Assembly (NCBI GenBank): GCA_935421135.1
Contig: OW285187.1
Span: 18,104,429 to 18,168,428 of the forward strand
Direction of reading: 5' to 3'
DNA from: Bugulina stolonifera
Lineage: Eukaryota; Bryozoa; Gymnolaemata; Cheilostomatida; Bugulidae
Length of the DNA stretch: 64,000 nt
Position numbers and translations under genes: made by a program. Under the pieces are notes generated by a model that worked only from the letters and a program-made list of their open reading frames with translations, was not told the origin of the DNA and made no database searches. Shown here piece by piece: positions 1-13,700 of this stretch (positions are counted from its first letter, which is position 1; each line of letters opens with the position of its first letter).

Positions 1-23
1 CAACATGGATATGTACATTGCAG

Positions 24-797
24 GTGAAGCAACATTTAAGGAATTGTGTTCTCTTGACACCTTTGGGGCAGATTATGCAGCCAAGAAAAGTGCACAGATA
101 CCCCCAACCACCCCCAAGTCTAGTTATAAAGCCATCTGCTATTAACAGTCCTTCCCGAACTCCCACAGCAGGCAGCCGTCTAACCTCATCTACTTCAACT
201 CCTGAAAGAATGAAAGTAGGTCAAAGTTTAGCCAATCAAATATATCTGGGGAATTTGACCAGTGCAGCTATTTGCAGTACAATGGATGAAGCCCAGGATG
301 ACTTGCTTATGGTGAGCCTTGAACACATGGAGCCAAGTGGCCTAAACAATCCACTCCGATCTCAGTCCATGTCAGTAGTGAATGAGATGGATCGCAAACA
401 TTCCTCTAACAATACCAAGTACACAGGAAATGGGGCACCTTTCGCAAACAATGGCAAACATGAGAAACTTGAAAGAAATGGAAGCGTTCATAAACATGTA
501 TCGGTACTTAAGGCTAGCAGTTTTGATTATATGGCAGAAAGCAAACACAAAACTCTATCTGCCCAATATGAGAAAAGAAATGTGGAGGAGATGAGAGACA
601 AGAAGAGTAGTTTAAGACAGAGGTTCTATGATAATTATACAAGTATGCTGGCAATGACATTCAAGGGTAAAAAGAAAGTGAGCTTTGCTTTACCCTCCAT
701 AGAGAGGGATATTAGTGATGTGAGTATATCTAGTCACTTGTCAGCTATTAGTGATTGTGTGCCATCAGATGAGGATGTAGACGACACACTTAATTAG
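24..797 (+). CDS. 3'-terminal exon of an unrecognised gene (partial)
   Basis: An AG acceptor at 22-23 opens a reading frame that stays open for 257 codons to a TAG at 795-797, so this looks like the last coding exon of a gene starting before the window. I do not recognise the family. The encoded tail looks disordered: rich in Ser, Asn, Lys and Pro, with a PPP run near the start, a stretch of SPSRTPT type, and no hydrophobic segment. Near the C-terminus are a basic patch and KKKVSFALP, which fits the RVxF docking motif for protein phosphatase 1, followed by an acidic end (PSDEDVDD). The PP1 reading is an inference from a short motif. The initial Met at 18-20 lies upstream of the acceptor and is probably intronic. 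The gene converges with the sideroflexin gene. Confidence 0.7.
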   Translation: MKQHLRNCVLLTPLGQIMQPRKVHRYPQPPPSLVIKPSAINSPSRTPTAGSRLTSSTSTPERMKVGQSLANQIYLGNLTSAAICSTMDEAQDDLLMVSLEHMEPSGLNNPLRSQSMSVVNEMDRKHSSNNTKYTGNGAPFANNGKHEKLERNGSVHKHVSVLKASSFDYMAESKHKTLSAQYEKRNVEEMRDKKSSLRQRFYDNYTSMLAMTFKGKKKVSFALPSIERDISDVSISSHLSAISDCVPSDEDVDDTLN

Positions 798-1245
798 AAT
801 TGTGATTATGTGTACATGTACTGTAGATACATAAACGTCACACATATTACACATACATATAATATATAAATGTAACACATAACATGTACATGTAAGTATA
901 TAGTATATAAACCTAGCAGTTTGCACAATGTTATGTTAATGTAGGTATATGAACGTGGTGCATATTATACAGATCACTTATTGGGTGATATGGATGCACT
1001 AACTGTAGTGATGTACTGGTAACAGCTGTAGTCACAAGATTTTTTTCATGTTGTAGGGTTGCGCTAAGTATATTATTACATTGTACTACTAATGACTATA
1101 TATACATACATGTATTATTGCTTTACATTGTCTTCTCCTTGTGTTTTGAGATACTAAGAGGGCTGTGAACTGCAGTTCATTTTGTTTCCATAATTATATA
1201 TTACATTCATCACACCTGTGTATGCTATAGTTTATTATATTCCAT

Positions 1246-1259
1246 TTTATTTAAATAAA
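1246..1259. terminator. palindromic bidirectional polyadenylation signal
   Basis: TTTATTTAAATAAA is a perfect 14-bp palindrome giving AATAAA on each strand. It lies about 450 bp past the stop of the + strand gene (797) and about 470 bp past the sideroflexin stop on the - strand (1726). One site could therefore serve the 3' ends of both convergent genes. The rest of 798-1725 is AT-rich 3' UTR-like sequence with no gene. Confidence 0.5.
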
Positions 1260-1725
1260 CGTGAATAATATATCACAAAAGCGTAAAAAATTGTGAATGT
1301 ATAATGATTGGAAGACTAAATTCCGATTAATTACTTGTAGTTGCCATGAAAACAATGATATAACATAACATATTATTATATCAGATCTATGATACAATAC
1401 AATAATAAGGACATTTTTCTGTGAACAACTCAACCACCAATAAACACCAATATAGTACAGCACTAGGCTAGGCAAACCGGTTGTACTTAGTGTACATAAA
1501 ATGTAGGTAATAATAGGTGTATATAACACTTGCACATCAAATTATGTATATACACGTGTATATAATATAATAATATACATGTACAAGTGTAATCGCTAGT
1601 AGGCCTAAAAACGAAGACGCTTATAAAATTGTATAACATAAAATAATGGTTCAACAGAAAATAGTATAAATATTACTGCAATGTATAACAGATGCAAGTG
1701 TTGCATAGAATGAGCCACTGTGTGA

Positions 1726-4700
1726 TTATAGGCCTTTGTTGAAATAGAGAACATCTGGAGGTTTCCCATCAGTTTTCTTCATCAGAGCAGTATAAGCTTC
1801 ACTATCCATCGATTTTAATGAGGATGTAGAGATTGCACTGAAAAAAAGAAACAGTATAGACTGTAGAGCATAGAGTAACCTACACAGACTATGTACAACA
1901 GCCTATATAATGTTATATATTATAACATAGGGAGCAGCTGTGTCCTAGTGGGCTAAGATGTTTCAGTATCATTCAGCTTTTCAGTTTTTTTCTTTCGGTT
2001 CACAAACCGATAATGGCTGATGTTGAGAACACGTGAATTCATGTTAGGCTTCTTTCAATCTCTATAATCTGATATCATCCTTGGAATACAGACTTAGCTG
2101 CAGCCATCATTGTCACCCAGTGGTGATTTATTGTAGTTTCACCCAATTCTAGTAGTTATTCTTGAATATTATTATAAATAATTATAAGTTAATAATTGCA
2201 AATTATTAAACAAAATGAAAATGGCCGCTATTTTTATGCTTCTTTCAATTGTTATGATTTGATGTCATCCTTGGAATGCAGACTTAGCTACAGCCATCAT
2301 TGTCACCCAGTGATGACTTCCTATAGTTTCACTCATTTCTAGTAGTCATACTTGCATAATATTATAAATAATTAGTATTTAATAATTGCGATTTACTAAA
2401 TAAATTAAAAAATGGCCGCCATTACAGTTACAACTCTCAAAATTGAGTATTTAATTTTCGGTTTTTTTCCTGAATTTAAAAAAAACTGAATTTAACAAAG
2501 GGGTAGAAGACAACTTCGGCATCATTCAGTTTTTCGAAAAACCAGTAAAAAAACTGAATGCAATATGCAAATCAAAACCGCCCAGCACTATTAAGATCCA
2601 TAGGCTTTTATGTGGGGGATCAGGGTTTAATTTCTGCAACGGTTATTGGTGGTGCTAGACCATACTCACTCCACGATGCTGAGAACAAACAGCAGGGTGA
2701 AGACCCCTTCTCTATTCCTAATTAGAAAAGACAAATTTTTTTGAACAAATTCAAAAATCTTATAATGCATCTTGTTCTATTATTTATCATAACAAATATA
2801 TTATATAATTATATACTCACCACTTTTGACTGAACAGTGAGCAGGCAAACGGAGTCATGAACAGCAAACTAAAAATATAAAGTAAGAAACTTGAACATAA
2901 ATTCGACAAGTGTGTTCATAAAGACAAGCGATTCTCTCATCTCATTCATAAGGTGATGGTGATACCCGTATAATTATCAGGGGAATGACTCAAGAAATGG
3001 ACACAGTTAAGAACCCAAAACTATTTCATTAGGCTACTGGTAGTTGCTACAGGTCTAACACCAAATAAGTACCAGCTAAATAGATTCCAACTGATAATTC
3101 AGGGGTTGCTGCACTAGCATGTTTCAATACTTTCAGATAGAGTAGGTCCACTATACAGTTATTGTCTTCATATCACCATAGTAAGAAGTTGTTCTCTCTC
3201 AATTAAGAAAGGTAGTCAACTGTATTGTTATTCAGTAGCTTATAAGTGTCCCATGCTTTACATCCTATATGTACATGTATGTGTGTTTCAAAGACTGTCA
3301 ATATCTGATAAAATGTGTGAGTAGTTGAGAGTTGCCATCACTTTGTTTAGCTTGTACATTGTATATCATACACTGTATATGTACATTGTATATCATTTAC
3401 ACTGTATTTGTACATTGTATATCACACACTGTATTAGTAAATTTCTTTAGATATGTCATAGCAGTGCCACTTGGATATAGTTGTGGGAGTGTACAAATTC
3501 AAACCAGGGTGAAGAAAACTCCAAACTTTTAAATACAGGTAGAAATTTCCTCTCATTTATGATAAAGTTTTTCATGTCATGTTGTTTAGATTAGAAGCAC
3601 ATAATTGGCATCATTGACGGAACAGCTAGCGGTCAACTTCAGAGTATGGAGTCAGTAACACTGTTACCAGGAATTTCAAATTGACAATTAAAATAGTTTT
3701 ATTTGAAATCAGCGGTGAGCAGTTCTTTGCCCATGTGGACTCATAAGCTAATAACTATACTGTGATATTGTCATCTCTTAATTATTTTCTTAAGTTTAGG
3801 CCACACTGACGCGAATTTTTTTGCGAATAGCGAATTTTGGCCAAAGGCGAATTCGCAAATTAGAATCGAGCGTGCCACACTGCAAAAGCTATAAGCGATT
3901 TCGCATTGATTTCACCCAATGAGGGATCGGAAATTATTATCCTCAGTCACGTTTCTCATTCACTGCAGCACTAGAACTCCGAAAAATGTAAAATAAAGTT
4001 ATAATTAAAATAGAATAAAATAAAATAATTTTTTTTCTTACTTTTATTCGTTTTACACAATTCTTGCAAACGGAAGTATTTATTTCATTCATCGATTTAA
4101 ATAAACTAGAACAATCTTCTGACCAACCATGGCTGAAACTCAGAGAAAGAAGAGACTCAGATTGTTATTACTGAAGAAAAAAACCGTCATACTAGCCAGC
4201 AGAAAAAAGAAAGCTCGTAGGGTTTGGGTTCACGAAATCAATGCACAAAGGAATGAGAAAGGACTGTACGTGAATTTAGTGCAAGAATTAAGATTGGATT
4301 ATGAAAGACACAACCAGTACTTTCGAATGAGTAAACATTTGCTAGCTTTAGTAGGTCCTTCAATAACTAAACTAGACACCCTGTTAAGAGAAACAATAGA
4401 GCCAGGCCTGAAATTGGCAGTAACCCTTCATCACTTGGCTGAAGGAGCAAGCCACAAATCTATAGCAGCACATTATCGGCTTGGTCGATCAACTGTGTCG
4501 AACATTATCTATGATACTTGTAGAGCTTTGTACAAAGTGTTACAACCAGCATACATGGTGGCACCTACTAGCCCTGAACAGTGGAAAAATATAGCCAAAA
4601 GGTGATTTAATTTTTTATTAATTTATATTCTAGTAGGCTGTATTATTATTCATTATTATTGCAAGTTATTATCGTTATAAATTTTTACTTGAAATAGTAT

Positions 4701-7700
4701 AAATGGTTATTGCAAATATAATATTATATGCAATATTATTTATTAGCCCGATAACATTATATTTGTTTTAAGTTTGATAATAATATTGTGCATACTCTAC
4801 TATGTTATAATGTTTATAGTTGATATTATAATATTAGTGAGTATGACGTTATTATAAAAATTACATAAGAAGTAATATTTTATATGTTATATTTGCAATA
4901 CATTTTTATAATTAAAAAATAGCAATATTATTATATATATCATTCATTAGGAGACTGCATATAGCTGCTGATCACAGTAAATATTTGAAATGTAGACATA
5001 ACCTTTGTGTCGTTTGGTTTATTAAATCTGGTTAGATTTATATAATCAAGTATCTTTTCAAACATTCTGTATTAAGGTGGCCTTCGATTTTTTACTGAAT
5101 AGAATTTAGCATTGACTACATGTGCATGTAATTAATCTTGTTTTCTTTTTCTAGATGATGCCTAATATTTTAAGGTCTATGATTTTAGATTCTACCAGAG
5201 ATGGGACTTTCCCAACTGCATAGGATGTTTAGATGGAAAGCATATTTACATCCAGAAACCTAGTAATGCTGGGTCGGAATTCTATAATTATAAAGGTTGA
5301 CACAGTATTGTTCTTATGGGTATCTGTGATGCATCTTACAAGTTCATATGGGTTGATATTGGACAGAAAGGGTCAGGCAATGATGTGGGGATTTGGGAAC
5401 TTTCACCTTTCTCCACTGGACTAGAGAATGGTAAGAGTTCATTCTAATAATACTAGACTTGTATTTGGTAGCCACGCGACTAGTGGACTCACTTGCCAAT
5501 TAAGTGTAGTGCAATACATTTATTGTTATCGTTAGCTGATATATGAGGTTTGTTAAACAGGTACTGTGAACCTTCCGGGCCCATGTTCTCTACCAAATGA
5601 TAGCAGTGGGAAGACGTTCCCACATATGCTGCTTGGAGATGAAGCATTTCCTCTCCGCTCATTCCTGATGAGACCATATCCAGGAAGGTCATTGGATGAT
5701 ATGACTAAGAGAATTTTTAACTATAGTCTAGGCCGTGCTAGAAGAGTCATCGAAAACTGCTTTGGTATGTGTTAGATAAAGATTTCTTGTGCTAGTCCAC
5801 CAACGAAATGAGTATAACTAGTCATATTCGTAACACTGATTTACTGTTTAGTAAACAAAATCAATGACACTGTGAGTCAAGTTGTCCAATCTTGCAGCTA
5901 TTATCCAAATTGAGTAGTAGAGGGCTATAATACATGTGTAGCACCCTTCTAGATAGACTGGTTGCTTTCAGCACAGTTCATGATTGCTATATATTGAACC
6001 ATGTAGACTGATGACTAAATTCGATTTGGTTGTAGGTATTTTGACACAACGATGGCGGCTGTTGCTACGTCCCATTATAGCCTGCCGTGAGAAAAGTGAG
6101 GACCTTGTCAAAGCATAGTGTGTGCTCCACAATTACTTATGTACTGTGAAAGATAAGAATTACATTCCAACTGGCTATGCTGATATGGTAGGTCGTGACG
6201 GCGAAGTCAGAAACGGTTTCTGGAGACAAGAAGCTATCTCGCCTCTTAGTGGTTTGGACATTGTCAATAGAAGTGTTCCTGGAGCTGCTATTGAAGTTAA
6301 GGAGAGATTGCGAGAGTATTTTGCTGGTGATGGGGGTTTAGATTGGCAGCTGGAGTTTATCACCAGGCGGTAAAGTTTTACAAATCACTGTTGAAACTAA
6401 TGATATTAGTTTAGTTTCTGTTGTACCTGTTGTAGATAGTGTGAGCTAGTCTAAGTTGTTAAGGTTTTTGTACAAGATAATATATTCTCTTGCCTAATTA
6501 ACACCTCCAAATACATTGGATTTGATTCATTGTATATTTCTGCGGAATACCTCAAGGTAAAACTAAAGATATAATATGCTTGTATATACATTTATGTACA
6601 AATGTATGTTTCATAACTAAAAAAATACAATATTACTAGTTCAAAATACAATTTGTAATTCACTTATTCATCTAACATATTCATGAAAGATGACTGTGCA
6701 GTAGACAGAATAGGTTGAGACTGATGATCTGGACCATACTGAACATCAAACAGTATATTCTCTATATTTCTCCTTGCTAGTACTGCTTGGAATGGCGTCA
6801 TTTGCCTGTGTTGTGCAGCTACAGCTCGTCCATAGTGTGTCTCAGCGTCCTCTGGTTCACTTAGTTTAACCAGCTCATTGTCTATATCGCTTAGTGTTTT
6901 TTCATAATTGGTGTTTATTTTCCTTTTTCTGTTTCGTGGTGCTTTAAAAGACATATCATATACAGGAGATACAGCAGGCGAGGGGTGTGGATCAGTTGAT
7001 GTAGATGTCGCAAAACTCTCAGTGTCATCTAGTTCAGGTACTTCATTTTCTGGTGGTGAAGCTATAGGTATATTGGTAGCAGACCTACAAATAAGCACAA
7101 AACCGCCATGAGGATCATATTTCCATCACTGTATATAGATTTACATTCAAATCCATGAAGGAAATCAAATCACTTGCTCTCAGTTTGGTTTTCTGTTAAT
7201 ACCACAATTCATATTAGCTTGAGAGATATTTACAGCGGTCATCCATTCTATATATCAGGGAGTAGCGGTCATTCATTCTATATATCAGGGAGTAGCTGGT
7301 GACAAATAAAGAGTATATCATTTATTAGTAGAGAATAATTGATAATTTGGTGCTATGTTATTATCTACCAACTCACGCTACTACTTCAGTGGAGTTATGC
7401 AAGAAGCCAAACAGTCTCCACCACTTCCAGGTTGGTTCAGGCACTTGCTAAGCCCCACTGACTTGCTTTTTCAGGAACTCTCTTCTCTGAGATGAATATG
7501 TATCTTTTAAGTTCTTAAACTTCTCCTTGACTGCTTGCACTAATACAATTATATAAGAAAATAATTATAATATAAATATTTTACAAAATGATTTTATATT
7601 TACATATGCAAACATGTACATATTATGTAGGTTTTGTATACATGTATCATAATATGTATTATAATAATATTAGCTTAGTTGTAGTTGATTATCAGCAACA

Positions 7701-10700
7701 CAAGAGTGCGACTGAGACCAGTGTTGGTTGAATGTGCATGTATTGAATTGTAATATAATTAATAATAATAGTATATAATTGTAAAATCAAATTATCAACC
7801 TTCATCACATCAGACGATTGAATTCAATACTAAATCATGCACATTCAAAACTTCAATAAAACTGAAGCTAGTTTGCATTAATGATTAGTACAAACTAAAA
7901 TCAAGAGTGGGTCAACATACCATCCAGTTTTTCCCCACCATTAGAGATACTTCGGCAGCCACGTCTTCCCAATTATTCTTAACAGTTGTGGTAGACTTCT
8001 TGTAAGAGCCATGACTCTTTTGCCACAAAACAGGCCTGCGCTGAACAGCCAGAATAAGTTCTTCGTTATAGCAGGAAGACATTAGTTTACGTTTATATTT
8101 ACTATAAAAATATAAATTCAAAGGAAAATCGATTGATTGCTTGGTTTGAAAAACCGCCTCTGAGCACATGACAGTAAAGCACATGACAGTAACGTGACCA
8201 GTAAAATCGTCCAATCACAGATTAGCGAGTTGCGAACTAGCTGATTGAGATCAGCGAGTGCGAAATCGCTAATTTTGCGCGAATTCGCACAAAATTTGCG
8301 ATTTGCGAATTCGCCACTGGCCAAAAATCGCATTTCGCTAAAAATTCGCTGCAGTGTGGCCTACGCATTAGAGAAACTAATTAGGAGAAGACAACTCCCC
8401 ATTAGAATTTAGCTCTGAGTCTCCAAGTTTTTGCTTGGAATTGGAAACAAAGTGGTAGTAATTATTTTTTATCGAGGATCGGTTAAAAGAGCCTTCAAAA
8501 TTTGAACATCTGTAATTTATAGCAATCCTAAGATAGTTCAGGTGAATTTAAAGTGACAGAAACCTCAAAGGCTGTGTAGACTTCCTGAATTGCCCTCTCT
8601 TGTATAAGCGGGAAATATAATTGGAAATTACTTATGCTCATTTTAGTTATTTATTTTTCTTTGGCAGTTACCCAAGTATATAATGAGTATTATTAAGAAT
8701 TACAAGAAAATAGGCTACCCACTACCTCCATTCACTTATAAGAGTTTATAGCAGATATGAAGAAGTTGTCTTCTCATTGTACTCAAGCCTCAAATAAATA
8801 AGTTTTCTTGCCAACTGCACTTCCTTGGTTTTTGAAATAAAGAGACAAGTGAATACATGTGGCTAAGTATCATGTTATCAAATGTGTAGAAGGAATTTAT
8901 AAACTCTTGGTTAATAGTTTCAAATTTGTGATTAGTAAAAAATAGTTAGCCCATGGTAATAACAGTGTCATGTCACTGTATATCAAAATTTTCTCAGCTA
9001 TTCCAGAGAGTAACTACTAACAGAAATGCTCTAGCACCAAAACGAGGCATTAATTTGCACGAAATTCATAACAGGAGCCATCCATATATGTTATAATAAT
9101 TTTATCATGTTACAAATAATTAACCCGAACCCCAACCTCAACATATAGACGTCTCTTAGCACGGACTTAGTAACTGTTAATTCCTGCCAAAACTGCCTCT
9201 CCCCAGTCACAAGGACCTATTGTTAGCAGTTGATTTATTCCCATGTGCTGCTGTCGGCTGCTGGCCAATGAGATCAACAAACTCCCATGCTAACTGGATT
9301 GATGTGAAACAATTTATATTCATATTGAATTACAGCCAAAAGGCACAGCTACATGAAGGGCCATTTGAACCATTCAGGCCAACTAAGTTTCGTTTGGGGG
9401 GCCCACGTGGCACACCGTTTATTATAGACCAACAATATACACACGTTGGTCTTTGCTTCAGTTACTTCAGGTCTTTTCAGATATGGAGTAATGGAGCTCT
9501 GATGTAATGATCAATATTAGATACAACAAACTCAATTTTATGGAACTTATTTAAGATAAAATTTTGTTATTGGCTGACTGTTAATTGATGTTACTGATGG
9601 ACTGGCTGGCAGTAGCACTAGCCTATAGCATAATGGAACTGGCATATAAAAGCTCAAGGTCTTTTTTTAAACAGTGCCCAAAAGCTTTAAGAATTACTCG
9701 GAAATAAGCTGACCAGAGTTAGAATAGCTACAATCATGTATATACATGTAAAGTCCTCCAAGCACAATTATAATAACATTCACGGTGAAAACACAAGGAG
9801 AATCAACAGTTAACTTGTAGCAATAGAAGAATGGAACATTATGGTGTTGTAAATTCAGTTACAGCATAATAACTAGCTGAAAGTGTACATACCAAGACCC
9901 AACCCCCATTATCTGAATAGGTCCATGTAGTGGTTTGATTCTCTGCATCCATCTTTTCTTCTCCAAATATTCCATAACAATAGGCAACAACGCTAAAATT
10001 GAAGCACAATAACAATGGCATAAAAATAACACAGAATACACTAATATACAATGTAATAACGATGTGGTGTAATGTGATATTATGTACTAGGGTGAATGCT
10101 TTGTTTTACAGTACAGTTTGTGAAAGCTGAACATGTGACTTTTTGATTGTTTTTGTATCCATACACCACAAGAACAAATCAAATGTGTCGATTCCAAATA
10201 TAAAAACAGTTTTTTTGTACGAGTCTTCAAAATATGCATTTTTCACAAAAATATGCGTTGCTAGGAATAATGGACGCCATCTTGAATAAATATTTGATCA
10301 TTTGACTACCTTAAATTTAATATAAAAACTGTTGAAAAGGGATTATTTCTCACTGAGTATTGGTAGTAATTATGGATTATTTGAAATCCTCAAGTGTTTT
10401 TACCCCTAGCACAACCCAAATGGTACCAATGCAATGTATTATTTATACCGTTGCTATGTATGATACAATTTGACCATTCCAAGTCTTAGTTCTTTAACTT
10501 CGGCAGGAATTTCCGCATAATGAATTGAAAATTTGTATAACTTTGGAACAAAAAGAGCTACAGAAATAATAAAAACATGACCAGAAAGCTGAGAGATAGC
10601 ACAATCTCATACACACAATAACTCAGTTTGATGAAAATTCACCCTAAGGTACATTTTTGCTTGGTGTGGCTCATATATCATAGCAATGACATCATGTTAA

Positions 10701-13700
10701 TAATATGAAAATGGTGTAGCAAAAGTGGAACAAAAACAACGTTCCAATGTCACAAAGCCCTCTGTAGTTGCCAATTCAGAAAAAGAGAGAACAATTACAG
10801 TAACACCATAAGTCACACGCTTGTATCCCATTAAAACCATGACAAGCTTTTGTTTAAGGTTGTCACTCTGTGTACGGATGACAATTCCCATCATATCATT
10901 TACAGGGCTTGAGCCAGTCAGTCAGCCAGCTAGCCGGTACATGGAGGTAACAGCATGTACAGCCTGTACATGCTGTTACCTCCATATACTGGCTGGCTAC
11001 CTAGCTAGCTGGCTGGCTGGCTGACTGGCTGGTTGGCCGCCGACCGACTGGAAGGAGGTATCAAGGGTGCCCACATACCTACATATGCAAAGAAGATATA
11101 AATAATGATATTATTGAATAGCCAATAACTAACTCATTCCGGGAGCAGCCATCACAATTCTAGATGTAACCACTTGGGTGATTCCTTTGGCAGCAGCTAT
11201 TTGAGAAGGCACCATTTCTTTTCCATTTTCGTCATACAGCATAATCCCATTAGATAATTCCCTACAAAGAGAGGAAGAGTCCTAGTGATTATTAGTGCCA
11301 GATTAACCTACTAAGACTGTAAGGTAGCCTAGATAAATATTTAGTGTAAAACCTCTGCCACAGATTAATCAATTTTGGTGTTATATAACACACTATTTAT
11401 CCAAGTGCTAAGAGGGCAGGATTGACAACACACTTGCTGTACAGCCATCACAATTCTAGATGTAACCACTTGGGTGATTCTAAAACTAGTTTGAATTCCA
11501 AACCTATGGGTGTCATGTTAGTGACTGACTCTAGAACTAGGACTATACAATTAGGGATGTTCTACAGTCAGACATCAGACCACCACCCATAGATTTTGGC
11601 GGAGGGGTAGGCGGAGGGCTAGGCGTCGGCCAAGCTAATATAGGATTTGTTCTCACCTTTGCCTCATGAGTGGTATGTTCACCATGTTAGCAGATGCTAC
11701 AGCGGCGAACGGCACATACCTCTGGAGAAAAGGGGTAGCTACCTAAAGTTAGACAGAGTAATCAGTCTACAGCGTATGCCGCATAGTGCTGCCACATGTG
11801 CAGGAGAGCTACATGTGCATGTGTGATACATGTATAGTGTACATTTAGATGCAGTGCATGGACAAACCCTGTGAAGTACAGGTATATAGGAATAATATAG
11901 ACATACATACCTTGGCTAGATATGATTTGAGTCCTAGAGATACAAGCAGAGCACTACTTGTAGCTGATACATAGGCCACCGATATCTGCCTATAAATACA
12001 CCATGGTTACATAGGGAGGGTGTGTATATGCCCGTACACTGTGTGCATACTGTATGTAGATGTGCACACATAGCTTACACTCATGATACACTTAATAAAA
12101 AATCTATGTTGAGATTTAAATACAGTTGGTTAATTTTAGTGTTCGATTCATACTTGATTGACCAACATCTTTTGGTTGCAAAACTAGTACTTGCTATATA
12201 CCAGGATCTGGAATCATCAAGTTTCATTAAAATATGACTAGTAATTTGCAATATCAAGTCCCAAGTCATCTCATTGGATGATGAGCTGAGCTGGGTGCAA
12301 ACAGCCCCTTCTATTCACTTTACTCTTTACTTCCAAAACTTGAAAATTGTGATGGATAAATTTATAAAATCATGTTTGAAAGAAAATCAAGAAGTTGAAA
12401 GATGAAATCTCTATTTGTGCTGGCAAACCAAGTGTGATAGCATATTACTGTAGCAATATATCCACCTGCAACCACCTAGCAAATACAGGTAGGTTGTTAG
12501 GAGTAAACATTTCCACAGCCCAATATAAAGTATTACGTTGGAAATATTTTGATTTCTGTGAGAGAAGTAAAAACCCATCAAGTGTTAATAAAAGGAGATA
12601 CAGTTAGAGTGTAGTGAAATCCTGTCACTAGAACCATGGGAGTATACTGTGTAAATAGAGAGAGTACTTACTGATTTGTGATCTCTGACTTGGCATTTCT
12701 GTTGGTGTAATTCACTAGAGCATTAAAAGACTGGTTAACCCATTGCCAGAATATCACTGCTGTATTAGTCCTGTAACATAGATATTATGTACATGGGATT
12801 CATACTGGTGTGGTATAATCATTGTATTGTATGGTCTGTGATGTATGATACACCACAGACCATACAATAGTGTTACTAGACCATAATAGCATTAGCCATG
12901 TAATATTCATTAACAATTTACACACAAACCTGCAAGTATAATTTGGGAAATGAATTTAGCAGCAGTAGGCATGTAGGCCTATGTATGACAGTCACTATTT
13001 AGTTTTTATACACATATGTACATGTATTTAGCACATAAGAAGGGATGAGATAATAGTCTGGGCTCTAGAACTGACACTGACTCAACTATAATTGATAGTA
13101 TGTCCAATCTACTGGGTTACTTCACATTTTTAAACATTATATAATCTTTTACTTTACAAAATCTCAGGCTGATTGGAGAGGGAGAGCCTTGGACCGAGTG
13201 AGAAGTAGTCAACATGCTAGTTACAGTTTAACTCAAGACAATGTCATAGTGCAAACTGTATGCCAGAATGGCACCTAAAAATAAGGAGAGCGTGTTGGTA
13301 CAAGTAGTATATAGAGTAAAGTAAGGAGAGGAATTGACTTACTTGTACCACTGGAGCATTGCACCTGTTATTATCATACCACCTGGTACTTGGCAAGACA
13401 TTCGACCAATCACATTTTGAAGTTCACCAGAGTCGGGATGAAAAGACGATTCATATATTTTTTTCGCATAAATCAAATCTTCTTTAGTAGTTCCATTTGG
13501 TAAAATTCCTTCCCTGCATAAAATATTGTAAATATAAATGTTGCAACCGCAAGTATGTTGAACATACTACTGTAGTCTACATGCCCATGTAAAAATCATA
13601 TACAGTTTATCATACTAATCATATATTAGTTCCCCACATAGGAAGCTTGAGATAGCCCACTGCTTGGACTCTGTTAGAGATGCCACAGTGTTGCCAGTAT

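Larger units (their letters stand above)
3799..8361. mobile_element. PIF/Harbinger DNA transposon, complete outline
   Basis: The ends GGCCACACTG and CAGTGTGGCC are perfect inverted repeats and continue inward as blocks dense in GCGAATT on both sides (3815-3865 and 8225-8350). The element carries the two genes typical of the superfamily, a DDE transposase (+) and a MADF/Myb-like gene (-), arranged convergently. The flanks read TTA on the left and TAC on the right, so the expected 3-bp duplication is degraded or misplaced. It lies in sideroflexin intron 7. Both genes have premature stops, so this copy is probably dead. Confidence 0.88.

Noticed and set aside
9220..9507. 95-codon frame as a gene
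   Set aside because: No domain, no splice support, inside sideroflexin intron 7.
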